Positions 40,479 to 48,357 of a stretch of 64,000 nucleotides of DNA are shown piece by piece. The position numbers and the translations under genes are program-made. Under the pieces are notes generated by a model, which saw only the letters and a program-made list of their open reading frames with translations, was not told the DNA's origin and did not search any database. Each line of letters begins with the position of its first letter. Position 1 is the first letter of the stretch. This stretch comes from Sorangium cellulosum (GTDB lineage: Bacteria > Myxococcota_A > Polyangia > Polyangiales > Polyangiaceae), in the NCBI RefSeq assembly GCF_004135735.1, contig NZ_CP012670.1, positions 2,232,001-2,296,000 of the forward strand. The letters are read 5' to 3'.

Positions 40479-41183
40479 ATGAACCCAGCACTCGTGTCCC
40501 TGCAGGCGCGGCTCGGCGGGGCGCTGCACCGCCCGACCCCGGAGACCCTGGCGCTCTACGGGACCACCGCGCTCTTCTACCGCTACAAGCTCGAGGCGAC
40601 GCAGTGGCTCGAGACGGGGGTGAAGGGCCGCCGCGCGTTCGTGCTGGTCGACCTGCGCCGCCGCGTCGGCCCCTTCGGGGTCGACGTCGCCGACGACGAG
40701 CCCGCCGAGCTGCGCGTCCGGCAGGCGGTCGCGGTGGTCCTGCCGGGGGTCGCGCTCGCGTCGCCGCTGGCGCCCGTCGACTGGCCGCCGGCGCCCATCG
40801 TCCCCAGGCGCGGCTTGTTCTCCAGGCGCACCATGACCCCGCACCTGTTCCTCCTCGATCACCCGATGCCGCCGTACACCTGGACGCTCGCCGGCGGCGA
40901 GGCGCCCGTGCTCGCCGCCGGGTCGTTTCGCTTCGCCGGCTGCTTCCATGGCGTGCTCTACGCCGTGCAGGAGGGCCCGACGCTCGACGTCGATGCGGCC
41001 GCCCGTGCGCTCGACGAGCTCGCCGATCTGGCGGCGCTGCCGTGGCGTGCGCCGTCGCCGGAGGCCATCGCGGTCTGGCACGCCGGGGTTCTCCGTGACC
41101 AGCGCAGGGCCATGTGGGTCGTCGTGGCGTTCCTCGTGGCGTTCGCGATGCTGAGCCTCGCGCTGTCGTACGCCTTCGCGTGA
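40479..41183 (+). CDS. Hypothetical protein with C-terminal membrane anchor
   Basis: 234 residues from the ATG at 40479. The soluble part has a regular alternation ('PETLALYGTTALFYRYKLEATQWL', 'VKGRRAFVLVDLRRRVG', 'FRFAGCFHGVLYAVQEGPTLDVD'). It ends in a 24-residue hydrophobic helix ('MWVVVAFLVAFAMLSLALSYAFA'), giving a tail-anchored or single-pass protein. No family recognised. Divergent from the toroid/HTTM operon over a 236-base gap, so it may share regulation with it. Confidence 0.7.
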   Translation: MNPALVSLQARLGGALHRPTPETLALYGTTALFYRYKLEATQWLETGVKGRRAFVLVDLRRRVGPFGVDVADDEPAELRVRQAVAVVLPGVALASPLAPVDWPPAPIVPRRGLFSRRTMTPHLFLLDHPMPPYTWTLAGGEAPVLAAGSFRFAGCFHGVLYAVQEGPTLDVDAAARALDELADLAALPWRAPSPEAIAVWHAGVLRDQRRAMWVVVAFLVAFAMLSLALSYAFA

Positions 41184-41322
41184 CGCCACCCGGGCGGCCC
41201 CGCCGTGCCCATCGACGTCAGCCCCCGCGACGACAGGAGCCGCGAGCGGTCACGGTGCACGGGGGGCGGTTCGTGACCTGCGCGAACCACCGTGCGCCTC
41301 GGCGGCGCAGGCCGTGTCCCGC

Positions 41323-41937
41323 TCAGTCGCTCGCGCAGTCGAGGAGGTCGCCTGCGTCCGCGCAGATCGCGGACATCTGTGTTCCCCCGTTCCTGCAGGT
41401 GAAGAGACCGACGTTGCCTAGATGGTGGAGGGCGACCACCTTGCCGCTCACGCCGTGGATGACCGGCGATCCGCTCGAGCCCCCCGCGGTGTCGCACGAG
41501 TAGCCGACCTGCGTTCGCGAGGCCGTGAGGTAGTAGGTCTGATTGCGCGTGTCGACCTGACAGCGGAGCGTCTGCGCCGCATCCCTCCAGTAACCGACCT
41601 CCTTCGGGCCTCCGCCGGGATGCTGAACGTACCGGAACGACTGGGCGCCGTCGGGGCTCGAGACGGTGACATGATCGCCCTTCGCGAGGGAAAAACCGGT
41701 GAAGTGGACGCGCACGAACGTGGCGCCAGGCGACGTGATCGCCCGCCTCCAGCCCCCCACGTACGGGTGGGGCGTCTCGGCGCCGTAGGCGATGACATCG
41801 CCCGCGCGGACCCGCCCGGACGCTGCCTCGAATTCGCCTGCGCCGTCGGCTCTGTTCGCGCCGGGATCGTCCACGTTCGCAGCACACCCCGCGACCGCGA
41901 CGAGCGACGTCGCGATCAGAATGCTTCTGTTCGTCAT
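41323..41937 (-). CDS. Trypsin-like protease remnant, catalytic His and Asp absent
   Basis: 204 residues with a lipoprotein-like signal ('ILIATSLVAVAGCAAN'). The N-terminal part ('SPGATFVRVHFTGFSLAKGDHVTVSSPDG') resembles a beta-domain common before S1-like proteases. The C-terminal part carries the nucleophile loop 'YSCDTAGGSSGSPVIHGVSGKVVALHHLGN' with paired cysteines. Between them the usual 'TAaHC' histidine region and the aspartate region are missing; the domain is about 100 residues too short. The frame is intact, so it may still be made as an inactive binding protein, or it is an in-frame deletion product. No partner gene nearby. Confidence 0.75.
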   Translation of the reverse strand: MTNRSILIATSLVAVAGCAANVDDPGANRADGAGEFEAASGRVRAGDVIAYGAETPHPYVGGWRRAITSPGATFVRVHFTGFSLAKGDHVTVSSPDGAQSFRYVQHPGGGPKEVGYWRDAAQTLRCQVDTRNQTYYLTASRTQVGYSCDTAGGSSGSPVIHGVSGKVVALHHLGNVGLFTCRNGGTQMSAICADAGDLLDCASD

Positions 41938-42277
41938 AACCCCCCTTCCGCCTCAGCTCACTGCTTGCGAGCTGTGCGAGCGAGCGGAACGCGTAGGATA
42001 GGAGTGGACGACGAATCCGGCAAACAGGTGGCCACCGGAGCGGAGGCAGGAAATGTTCGTGTGCTCCGAACACAACTCGTGTGGCGCAGGGCGCAAGGGA
42101 CGATGCGGTTGCGTTGATCCGGGGCAGGCGTGGCGGGTCGACCAATAGGTCTCGCTTGGTTCAATCGGATTTGCTGGCCTGGGCGCGCCCGGCGCTCTGG
42201 AGCCGCTCGCGGCGCTGCTCCGCTGGCCCGGGCGGGCTCTGCCGCGACGCACGGAGGCGCCGGGCATCGGACGCGGT
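41938..42277. other. Intergenic region, 340 bases
   Basis: Divergent gap between the protease remnant and the toroid lipoprotein, presumably with both promoters. No gene, RNA or repeat is recognised. Confidence 0.35.
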
Positions 42278-43945
42278 ATGGACACGCAGCGCGCAAAGGC
42301 GAGACGCGGCCGTGGTCGCCCGCTCGCGATGCTGCTGGTCGCGGCCCCGTTCGTCTGGGGAGGCTGTGGCCGGCCGCCCATCGCACGTCGCGTGGAGCCT
42401 CGGGTCCGCGCCGTCCTGGAAGCGCATGCGACCGCGGCGCGTCCGGCGCCGCCGCGAGAGGGGTCGGTGCCGCTGCTGCTCGTCGCCGACGGGGGCGGCA
42501 GCGCGCGTGCGCCCGAGAAGCGCGCGCCGGCGGAGGTCGTCGTGTCGGCGGGCGTGCCGTTCGCGCCGGGCGCGCTGCGCGACGTCCGCCTCCTCCGCCT
42601 GCGCGACGCGCTCGGCGCGGCGGTCCCGCTGCGCGTGAAGCCGCTCGCGGTCTGGCCGCTCGACCGCTCGATCCGCAGCGCGCTCATCGCGTTCCACGCC
42701 GCGCTCCCGCCAGGCGCGCGCGCGATCTACGCGCTGGAGTACGGCGCTCCGGCGGGCTCACCCGGACAGCGGGCCGACGCGCCCGGCGCGCGGCCCGCCC
42801 TGCTCGACGAGGCGCTCCTGCCGAACCCCGACGGGCCGATCGCGGCCGTCCTGCCGCCGTCGTGGTACGCGGCGAGCGAGGTGTGCGGGCCGCAACTGCC
42901 GGCCATGGACGACCGCCGCTTCCCGGGGTTCGAGAGCGGCATCGAGCGCGGGCTCGAGCGCATGACGCCCGCCTACGACACGTATGGAGTGAGCTGCGCG
43001 GGCGCGCACCGCACGTACTACGACGGGCCGCACGCGCTCTACCAGCGCTTCCTCCGCAACGGCGACGCCGGCCGCTACCGCCGGGCGCGCGCCGAGGCCC
43101 TCTGGTACCGGCAGCACGAGCTCAGGTTCTCCCCGGATCGCCGGGTCGCGGTCCACGTGTGCGAGCGCGAGGACTGGACGCCGGAGAGGCCGCTGTCCTG
43201 GCAGGTGCTCCGGCGCATGCTCGGCCAGGGGATGCTCGACGACCACCTGCTCACCGGTGACCCGGCGGCGAGGGAGGCCGTGCTCGCGATGGGCGAGGCG
43301 CTCCGGCGGAACCTGCCCGCGCTCACGGAAGGAAAGAAGGAGGACGTGCTGCGCGTCACCGAGCGCAACATGGCCTGGGCGATGATGACCCTGTCGAGCG
43401 CCTACGCGCTCGACCCGCGGCCGGAGCTGCGCTCGGCGCTGCGCGGGCTCATGGATCGCACGGTCGCGTGGCAGCGGCAGGGCACCTCGGGCGCGTTCGA
43501 GCACGATCTGCACCGCGCCGATCCGTCGGAGTGCGAGCGCGGCCCGCGCGGCGGGTCGCCGTTCATGACCGCGCTGCTCGTCGACGCGCTGATGGACTAC
43601 CGCGCGCTCACGGGCGACGCGCGGGTGCGCGAGGTGGTCGTGCGCGCGGCGAGCTGGCTCTCGGAGCGCGCGATGACCTCGGACCGGCGCGCCTTCCGCT
43701 ACCTGTGGGGCTGCGAGACGGACGCGTACGACGACAGCGGGACGGCCGATCTCAACCTGCTGATCGTGCCGGTCTTCGGCGCCGCCTACGCGCTGACGCG
43801 CGATCCGCGGTGGCTCGCGGTGGGCGACGCGCTGGCCGACGTCGGCGTGAAGGAGATGCGGGTGAAGCAGCCCAAGCAATGGAACCAGGCGATGCGCGCG
43901 TTCGGGCGCTACCTCGGGTACCGCGCGCGACCCGACCCGGGTTGA
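42278..43945 (+). CDS. Secreted toroid (six-hairpin glycosidase-like) lipoprotein
   Basis: 555 residues. A basic N-terminus and hydrophobic core end in a lipobox (FVWGGC, Cys about 30). Residues about 80-160 ('VVVSAGVPFAPGALRDVRLLRLRDALGAAVPLRVKPLAVWPLDRSIRSALIAFHA') resemble the N-terminal beta-domain of exo-rhamnogalacturonan-lyase/glycoside-hydrolase-like proteins. From about 250 on, repeated helix pairs ('YRRARAEALWYRQHEL', 'MLDDHLLTGDPAAREAVLAMGEALRR', 'FMTALLVDALMDYRALTGDARVREVVVRAASWL') indicate an (alpha/alpha)-toroid. A polysaccharide-degrading role outside the cell is inferred. The last five residues (RPDPG) and the stop are encoded by the first unit of repeat array C, so the original end may have been overwritten. 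Confidence 0.78.
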   Translation: MDTQRAKARRGRGRPLAMLLVAAPFVWGGCGRPPIARRVEPRVRAVLEAHATAARPAPPREGSVPLLLVADGGGSARAPEKRAPAEVVVSAGVPFAPGALRDVRLLRLRDALGAAVPLRVKPLAVWPLDRSIRSALIAFHAALPPGARAIYALEYGAPAGSPGQRADAPGARPALLDEALLPNPDGPIAAVLPPSWYAASEVCGPQLPAMDDRRFPGFESGIERGLERMTPAYDTYGVSCAGAHRTYYDGPHALYQRFLRNGDAGRYRRARAEALWYRQHELRFSPDRRVAVHVCEREDWTPERPLSWQVLRRMLGQGMLDDHLLTGDPAAREAVLAMGEALRRNLPALTEGKKEDVLRVTERNMAWAMMTLSSAYALDPRPELRSALRGLMDRTVAWQRQGTSGAFEHDLHRADPSECERGPRGGSPFMTALLVDALMDYRALTGDARVREVVVRAASWLSERAMTSDRRAFRYLWGCETDAYDDSGTADLNLLIVPVFGAAYALTRDPRWLAVGDALADVGVKEMRVKQPKQWNQAMRAFGRYLGYRARPDPG

Positions 43946-44117
43946 GCCGCGATCCGCAGACGACCCGACCCGGGTTGAGCCGCCTGGATGAGCCCGACCC
44001 GACCCAGGTTGGGCGAGCCCACCCAGGTTGGGCGAGCCCACAGGTTGGGCGAGCCCACCCAGGTTGGGCGAGCCCAGAGCGAGCCTCAGGTCGGCTGCGC
44101 TACAGCGCAGGTTGGGC
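43928..44117 (-). repeat. Repeat array C, upstream of the RAYT gene
   Basis: About seven copies of the family core, here in minus orientation (plus strand reads CCCAGGTTGGGCGAGCCCA). The first two units share CGACCCGACCCGGGTTGAGC, and the first of them supplies the stop codon of the preceding gene. Each unit can pair as CCCA-GGT-TGGG, and GGGC-GA-GCCC forms a second dyad. It lies 125 bases upstream of the transposase start and is inverted relative to array D. Confidence 0.95.
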
Positions 44118-44242
44118 AGAGCTGCGCTGCGCGCACCGGCCCAGCATGGCGGGAACTGGCGGCCGCCACCCACCGAGAGGGGCAAATCCTTGAAATGATT
44201 CACGCTGACTCATGGCGCGGCGTTTGTCTGTGTTCGCCGGCC

Positions 44243-45163
44243 ATGAGCCAGCCTCGCGAGATCGCTCCAGGCGCCACCTACCTGGTCACCCGGCGTGTCC
44301 TGCGCCGCCACCTCCTCTTCCGCCCCGATGCGGCCATCAACCAGCTCATGGTCTATGTACTTGCTGTCTCGGCCCGCCGCTACGGCGTCGAGGTGCATGC
44401 TTTTTGCATGATGTCGACGCATTTGCACCTCGTCGTGACCGATGTGCATGGCGTCCTGCCGCGATTTTTGCAGTTCTTCCATCGCATCGTGGCGCTTGGC
44501 ACCAAGGTGCTGCGCAAGTGGGAGGGGCCGGTTTGGGACCATGAGGCCACGAGCGTGGTACGGCTGCTGACGCAGGCGGCGGTGGTCGAGAAGATCGCCT
44601 ACGTCCTCGCGAATCCCGTGGCCGCTGGCCTGGTCCGGCATGCGAGGGAATGGCCGGGTGCCAAGGCGGACGTGGATGAGATCGGCCGTGGCATGCTGCA
44701 CGCGGCGCGTCCCTCGGTGTACCTCGACCCGACGAATCCGCAGTGGGTCGAGGAGGCGACGCTCCCACTCGCGCTGCCGCCAGCCATCGAACAGGACAAT
44801 GCGGAGGGTTTTCGGCATCAGGTCGCCGCCGAGCTCGAGCGCCAGGAAAGGGAGGCCCATGCGCAAGTGGAGCGGCAGGGGCTCGGCTTCCTGGGCGCCG
44901 AGCAGGCCAGCAAGGTCTCCCCGTACGAACGAGCCACGAGCTTCGAGGGGTTGCGTGAGCGCAATCCGACGTTCGCAGTCGGCCGTGACCAGGGCGACGC
45001 ATGGCGCAATGCTGCTGCCGCAGTGCGCGCATTTCGCGCGTCGTACCGCGCTGCGCTCGAACGATGGCGTGCCGGCGTGCGCAGCGCGTTGTTCCCGGCG
45101 GGAACCTGGTGGATGTACATGTTTCACGGCGCCAGCGTGAACGACGTGGTGCTCGCCGTTTAG
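44243..45163 (+). CDS. REP-associated tyrosine transposase (Y1/HUH, RAYT-like)
   Basis: 306 residues from the ATG at 44243. Y1_Tnp fold: 'YLVTRRVLRRHLLFRPDAAINQLMVYVLAVSARRYGVEVHAFCMMSTHLHLVV' contains the HUH metal motif as HLH (60-62). 'KIAYVLANPVAAGLV' carries the candidate catalytic Tyr120. After the about 150-residue core comes a C-terminal extension ('EDNAEGFRHQVAAELERQEREAHAQVERQGLGFLG', 'RAFRASYRAALERWRAGVRSALFPAGTWWMYMFHG') seen in single-copy RAYT-type proteins rather than IS200. Such enzymes bind hairpin repeats and are linked with REP spread. Here arrays C and D of one hairpin-forming family flank the gene in inverted orientation. Confidence 0.9.
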   Translation: MSQPREIAPGATYLVTRRVLRRHLLFRPDAAINQLMVYVLAVSARRYGVEVHAFCMMSTHLHLVVTDVHGVLPRFLQFFHRIVALGTKVLRKWEGPVWDHEATSVVRLLTQAAVVEKIAYVLANPVAAGLVRHAREWPGAKADVDEIGRGMLHAARPSVYLDPTNPQWVEEATLPLALPPAIEQDNAEGFRHQVAAELERQEREAHAQVERQGLGFLGAEQASKVSPYERATSFEGLRERNPTFAVGRDQGDAWRNAAAAVRAFRASYRAALERWRAGVRSALFPAGTWWMYMFHGASVNDVVLAV

Positions 45164-45410
45164 GGCCGCTCGCCGGAGCGCGACAGCGAAGCGGGCAGGG
45201 GCGAGCGAGGGCTTCGACGCGCCATCGTGGGGATGTGCGTTCGCAGAAGGTGGAGCAGGCAGCAACTCTCCCGGCAGCGTTGCGCGAATGGGTACGCATG
45301 CGCCATGCCGCGCCGAGCATGCGTGATGCGCGCGAGGGCCGGTCCGCTGGAGGTTGCCCTTGATCGAGCGGTGCTGTTTCGTGGCGGTTGGCCATCCTAC
45401 ATCGATAGGG
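45164..45410. other. Non-coding stretch between RAYT gene and array D
   Basis: About 250 bases without a plausible gene. Short GCATGCG and CGAGCG-type dyads are present at about 45290-45330. It may be the 3' part of the RAYT transcript. Confidence 0.35.
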
Positions 45411-45498
45411 CAACCTGGTCGCAACCTGGGTCGGATAACCTGGTTGAACCTGGTCGCAACCTGGGTCGGATAACCTGGTTGCAACCTGGGTCGGGTCG
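45411..45498 (+). repeat. Repeat array D, downstream of the RAYT gene
   Basis: Seven AACCTGG cores in 88 bases, arranged as two copies of a 35-base block (AACCTGGTCG + CAACCTGGGTCGGAT + AACCTGGTTG) plus a terminal CAACCTGGGTCGGG. CAACCTGGTTG is a near-perfect dyad. The array ends 5 bases before the stop codon of the minus-strand lipoprotein gene at 45504. Confidence 0.95.
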
Positions 45499-45503
45499 TC
45501 TCC

Positions 45504-46067
45504 TCAGCTCGCAGGCCGGAGCCGGAACGCGCCGCACTCGGGGTGCTCGATGCGGCCGGCAAAGAGCGAGCCATCCAGGGCGAGATCGCCCTTCATGCTC
45601 ACGGTGACGTAGTTGGGGGGGCGCTCGAGCCAGGCGCCCGGCGAGAACGTCGCTGTCCGTGCTTGCGCGTCGTAGCGGCCGCGCATGAGGTACTTGCCCG
45701 AGACGCCCGACTCGGCATGGTGGAAGCCGAACACGGCCTTGATTCTGCTACCGCGCACCTGGAGAATCCGGAACGTCATCTCGGTGGTTCCCTGCGGACA
45801 GTCATAATCGCCGATCCACGTCCGCGTGCGCTCGAACGGGTTCTCGCCGTGGTCCTCGTCCGGCACCCAGGCGTCGTCCGACGGCTCCGCGGCGGGGGGC
45901 GGCTCGCCGAGGACGATGTACACCGTCTGGGCGGGCGGCAGCGCGGCGGCATGAGGCTCGCCCAACGTGGGTGCGGGGCCGCAAGCAGCGAGCAGCAAGG
46001 CCGCACCAGGGACCCCGCGCAGGAGGGCAGAGCGCCAACGGGAGACGGGGGCGTTCGCAGGATCCAT
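45504..46067 (-). CDS. Lipoprotein of unknown function
   Basis: 187 residues from the ATG at 46067. Signal peptide with lipobox LLAAC (Cys about 29). A Pro/Ala/Glu-rich spacer to about 75 is followed by a small beta-rich domain ('RTWIGDYDCPQGTTEMTFRILQVRGSRIKAVFGFHHAESGVSGKYLMRGRYDAQARTATFSPGAWLERPPNYVTVSMKGDLALDGSLFAGRIEHPECGAFRLRP'). The pattern 'G.Y.C.QG.T...l.i....g..i.a.F.F' recurs in secreted proteins of several phyla as a lipocalin-like binding fold. No catalytic residues apparent. The stop lies right next to repeat array D. Confidence 0.8.
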   Translation of the reverse strand: MDPANAPVSRWRSALLRGVPGAALLLAACGPAPTLGEPHAAALPPAQTVYIVLGEPPPAAEPSDDAWVPDEDHGENPFERTRTWIGDYDCPQGTTEMTFRILQVRGSRIKAVFGFHHAESGVSGKYLMRGRYDAQARTATFSPGAWLERPPNYVTVSMKGDLALDGSLFAGRIEHPECGAFRLRPAS

Positions 46068-46141
46068 GCGCGTGATCCTACCATGAGGGCGCGCGGCGGA
46101 TCCCGGGCCGGCGCGCCGCTCGCGGCGGCGCCCCACCCCGA

Positions 46142-46765
46142 TCACCCCGCCCCACGCGAGCCCGCGCCGAGGAGCAGCGCGCGCAGCGCCGCCGCGTCTC
46201 GCTTCGCCCGCGCGGCGAGCGGCACGAGTCCGACGATGCACGCCACCGGCACCTCCCGCACGAGGATCACGCCGTTCTGGCTGCGAAACACGCCGAAATC
46301 GCACGCCCGCAGCCGCTCGGGGCGGATCTCGAGCATCAGGTCGACCCTGGAGCGCTTGCCCACAGCGCTGTCGAGCGCGTCGGTGCAGTGCACATGCGTG
46401 CGCCTGGCAGGCCGGATGCCCTCCCGCGCGATGCCGTGGACCGCGTCCACGCTGGTGCCGTGCCAGATGGGCGCGTCCCCGTGGACCTCCTCCCACGACG
46501 CCTCCAGCCCGGCGAGCGTCACCGGCATCCCCTCGCGCGAGTGCCCCTGCGAGGCGCGCACCCGATCGCCCCTCAGATCGAGGCGGTTCTTGGTGTTGTT
46601 CTCCACCGCCGCCTCCAGCAGCGAGCGCGGGATCCCGAGCGCCCTGAGCACGTCGTCCACCGCCACCCAGCCGGCATCGTCCATGGCGATGCCCTGCGAG
46701 GGCGCCCCGTGGCGGAGCAGCCAGGAGAGCTTCCTGCTCGTCTTGGTCAAGTGATCGCGGCTCAT
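46142..46765 (-). CDS. kptA: RNA 2'-phosphotransferase (KptA/Tpt1)
   Basis: 207 residues from the ATG at 46765 (two in-frame ATG/GTG-type starts lie just upstream). N-terminal winged-helix half: 'LTKTSRKLSWLLRHGAPSQGIAMDDAGWVAVDDVLRAL'. The ADP-ribosyltransferase-like half has 'IWHGTSVDAVHGIAREGIRPARRTHVHCTDALDSAVGKR' and 'LMLEIRPERLRACDFGVFRSQNGVILVREVPVACIVGL', which hold the family's conserved RHG, HGT, R.R.HVH and Arg positions. The family transfers an internal 2'-phosphate of RNA to NAD+. Its natural substrate in bacteria, which lack the yeast-type tRNA splicing pathway, is unsettled. Divergent from a LysR gene (170-base gap). Confidence 0.95.
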   Translation of the reverse strand: MSRDHLTKTSRKLSWLLRHGAPSQGIAMDDAGWVAVDDVLRALGIPRSLLEAAVENNTKNRLDLRGDRVRASQGHSREGMPVTLAGLEASWEEVHGDAPIWHGTSVDAVHGIAREGIRPARRTHVHCTDALDSAVGKRSRVDLMLEIRPERLRACDFGVFRSQNGVILVREVPVACIVGLVPLAARAKRDAAALRALLLGAGSRGAG

Positions 46766-46935
46766 CGTCAACTCCAGTCCTTTCCAGCCGGTTCCGCCGG
46801 AGCCGCGCTCCGCGCGGTCGGGTCCCGGGAGAGATCCTCGAGAGATCCTCGCCGGCGGTGAAGGGTAAGCGCCCGGCTATCGTCCGGAAGCGGTATTTCT
46901 GGATAGGCCATCACGTTTCGCGATAGTGTCCCCGC

Positions 46936-47850
46936 ATGCTCAACCTCGACTGGCTCAACGCCTTCGTGGTCTTCACCGAGCACCTCAACCTCACGCGCGC
47001 GGCGCGGGCGCTCCACCTCTCGCAGCCGGCGCTCCACGCCCAGATCAGCAAGCTCGGCGAGGCGCTCGGCGTCACGCTCTATCAGCGCCGTGGGCAGCGG
47101 CTCGAGCTCACGCCGGACGGCAAGCGCGTCGCGGCGTTCGGGCGCGAGGTGGGCGAGCGGACCCGATCGTTCGTCGATGTGCTCCGCAAGGGCGAGAGCC
47201 GGGAGCCGGTGGTGCTCTGCGCCGGCGAGGGCTCGTACCTGTACCTGCTCGGCGAGGGCATCCGCGCCTTCACCGCGCGCGCCGGCGCCCCGCTCCGGCT
47301 GCTCACGCGCGACCGCGAGGGCACGCTGGACGCGGTCACGACAGGCGAGGCGCACCTCGGCGTCGCGCCGCTCGAGGGTACGCCGGACAGGCTCGCCGCC
47401 GACCGCCTCGCCGAGGTGGAGCAGGTGCTGGTCGTCCCCGACGCCCACCCGCTCGCCCGCAAGCGCCGGATCAGGCTCTGCGATCTCGAGGGCGCCCGGC
47501 TGGTGGTCCCTGGCCCGTCGCGGCCGCACCGGGCGATGCTCGCGCAAGCGCTGCTCTCGGCGGGGGTCCGCTGGGAGCCGGCGGTCGAGGCCAACGGCTG
47601 GGAGCTGATGCTCCACTTCGTCCGGCTCGGCGTCGGCGTCGCGGTCGTCAACGCCTGCTGCCGCTTGCCCCGCGGCCTCGTCGCGCGCCCGCTGCCGGAG
47701 CTGCCGCGCAAGATCTTCTTCGTGATCCGTCGGCGCGGCGGCGAGCTGAAGGGCGCGGCCGCCGAGCTCCGGGAGACGCTGCTCGCGCACGGATCGGCGT
47801 GGCAGCGGCGTGGCGCCCGGAGGGCCCTCGACGGCCGACCGCCCACGTGA
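46936..47850 (+). CDS. LysR-family transcriptional regulator
   Basis: 304 residues. N-terminal HTH: 'LNLDWLNAFVVFTEHLNLTRAARALHLSQPALHAQISKLGEALGVTLYQRRGQRLELTPDG'. The ligand-binding domain from about 90 has two lobes, with 'EPVVLCAGEGSYLYLLGEGIRAF', 'GTLDAVTTGEAHLGVAPLEG', 'VEQVLVVPDAHPLA' and 'LVVPGPSRPHRAMLAQALL'. It is divergent from kptA, the classic LysR arrangement, so kptA (or itself) is a plausible target. The inducer is unknown. The 170-base shared gap should hold the operator; no clear T-N11-A box was picked out. Confidence 0.92.
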   Translation: MLNLDWLNAFVVFTEHLNLTRAARALHLSQPALHAQISKLGEALGVTLYQRRGQRLELTPDGKRVAAFGREVGERTRSFVDVLRKGESREPVVLCAGEGSYLYLLGEGIRAFTARAGAPLRLLTRDREGTLDAVTTGEAHLGVAPLEGTPDRLAADRLAEVEQVLVVPDAHPLARKRRIRLCDLEGARLVVPGPSRPHRAMLAQALLSAGVRWEPAVEANGWELMLHFVRLGVGVAVVNACCRLPRGLVARPLPELPRKIFFVIRRRGGELKGAAAELRETLLAHGSAWQRRGARRALDGRPPT

Positions 47851-47900
47851 CGCGCCAAGCCCTCGCTATCCTGGACGACAATGGGTCGAGAGCAGCGCTC

Positions 47901-48191
47901 TCAGGCGGCCTTCCTGGACCTCGATTTGCCCTGCTTCGCCTTCTTCTGCCCACCGAGGTCGTCCGGGCGGCTCACCAGCTTGGAGAAGGTGCTCGGCTCG
48001 CCGCTGGCCTTCTCGTCCTGGTAGACGAAGGCGAGGTTCGACTCCTCGAACTTGGCGAAGAAATCGTCCCACGAGATCTCCTCGAGGGTCTCCTCCCCGC
48101 TGTAGCCGGGGAAATCGACGCGGAGGATCCCGGGCTCGCCGTTCGTCTCGGTGCGCTTCACCGTCGCCGGGCGGCCGCCGCGCGCCTCCAC
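47901..48191 (-). CDS. Conserved small protein, possible longer N-terminus
   Basis: 96 residues from a GTG at 48191. The core 'EARGGRPATVKRTETNGEPGILRVDFPGYSGEETLEEISWDDFFAKFEESNLAFVYQDEKASGEPSTFSKLVSR' is a widespread small-protein pattern, with a final Lys/Arg-rich tail. The preceding in-frame codons 'GKDHDEIRRWV' also fit this family, so the true protein probably begins further upstream. No ATG, GTG or TTG in frame is found before a stop near 48317, so the start may be mis-set or damaged. Two direct repeats (48223-48239 and 48250-48266) lie there. Convergent with the LysR gene. Confidence 0.7.
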   Translation of the reverse strand: MEARGGRPATVKRTETNGEPGILRVDFPGYSGEETLEEISWDDFFAKFEESNLAFVYQDEKASGEPSTFSKLVSRPDDLGGQKKAKQGKSRSRKAA

Positions 48192-48222
48192 CCACCTGCG
48201 GATCTCGTCGTGATCTTTCCCC

Positions 48223-48266
48223 CTGGCCGCGCCGCGGGGTTCCGCCTGGCTGGCCGCGCCGCGGGG
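48223..48266. repeat. 17-bp direct repeat, period 27
   Basis: CTGGCCGCGCCGCGGGG occurs at 48223-48239 and 48250-48266. It lies in the region where the N-terminus of the small minus-strand protein should be. Confidence 0.8.
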
Positions 48267-48357
48267 CCATGGCTCGCGCCGGCGCGGCCAGCCCGCTGCG
48301 CGAGCGCCGGGCGGGTGCTAGCATCGCGTGTCGGGCCGCGCTGCGGAGGTTTCAGGG

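Larger units (their letters stand above)
43928..45498. mobile_element. Putative RAYT element bounded by inverted repeat arrays
   Basis: The transposase gene together with arrays C (left, minus orientation) and D (right, plus orientation). No target-site duplication or sharp terminal sequence could be defined by eye, and the outer boundaries coincide with the 3' ends of the two neighbouring genes. Confidence 0.6.

Noticed and set aside
45411..45498. CRISPR or attachment site
   Set aside because: Spacing is too short and units are the same core as the other arrays; no integrase gene nearby.
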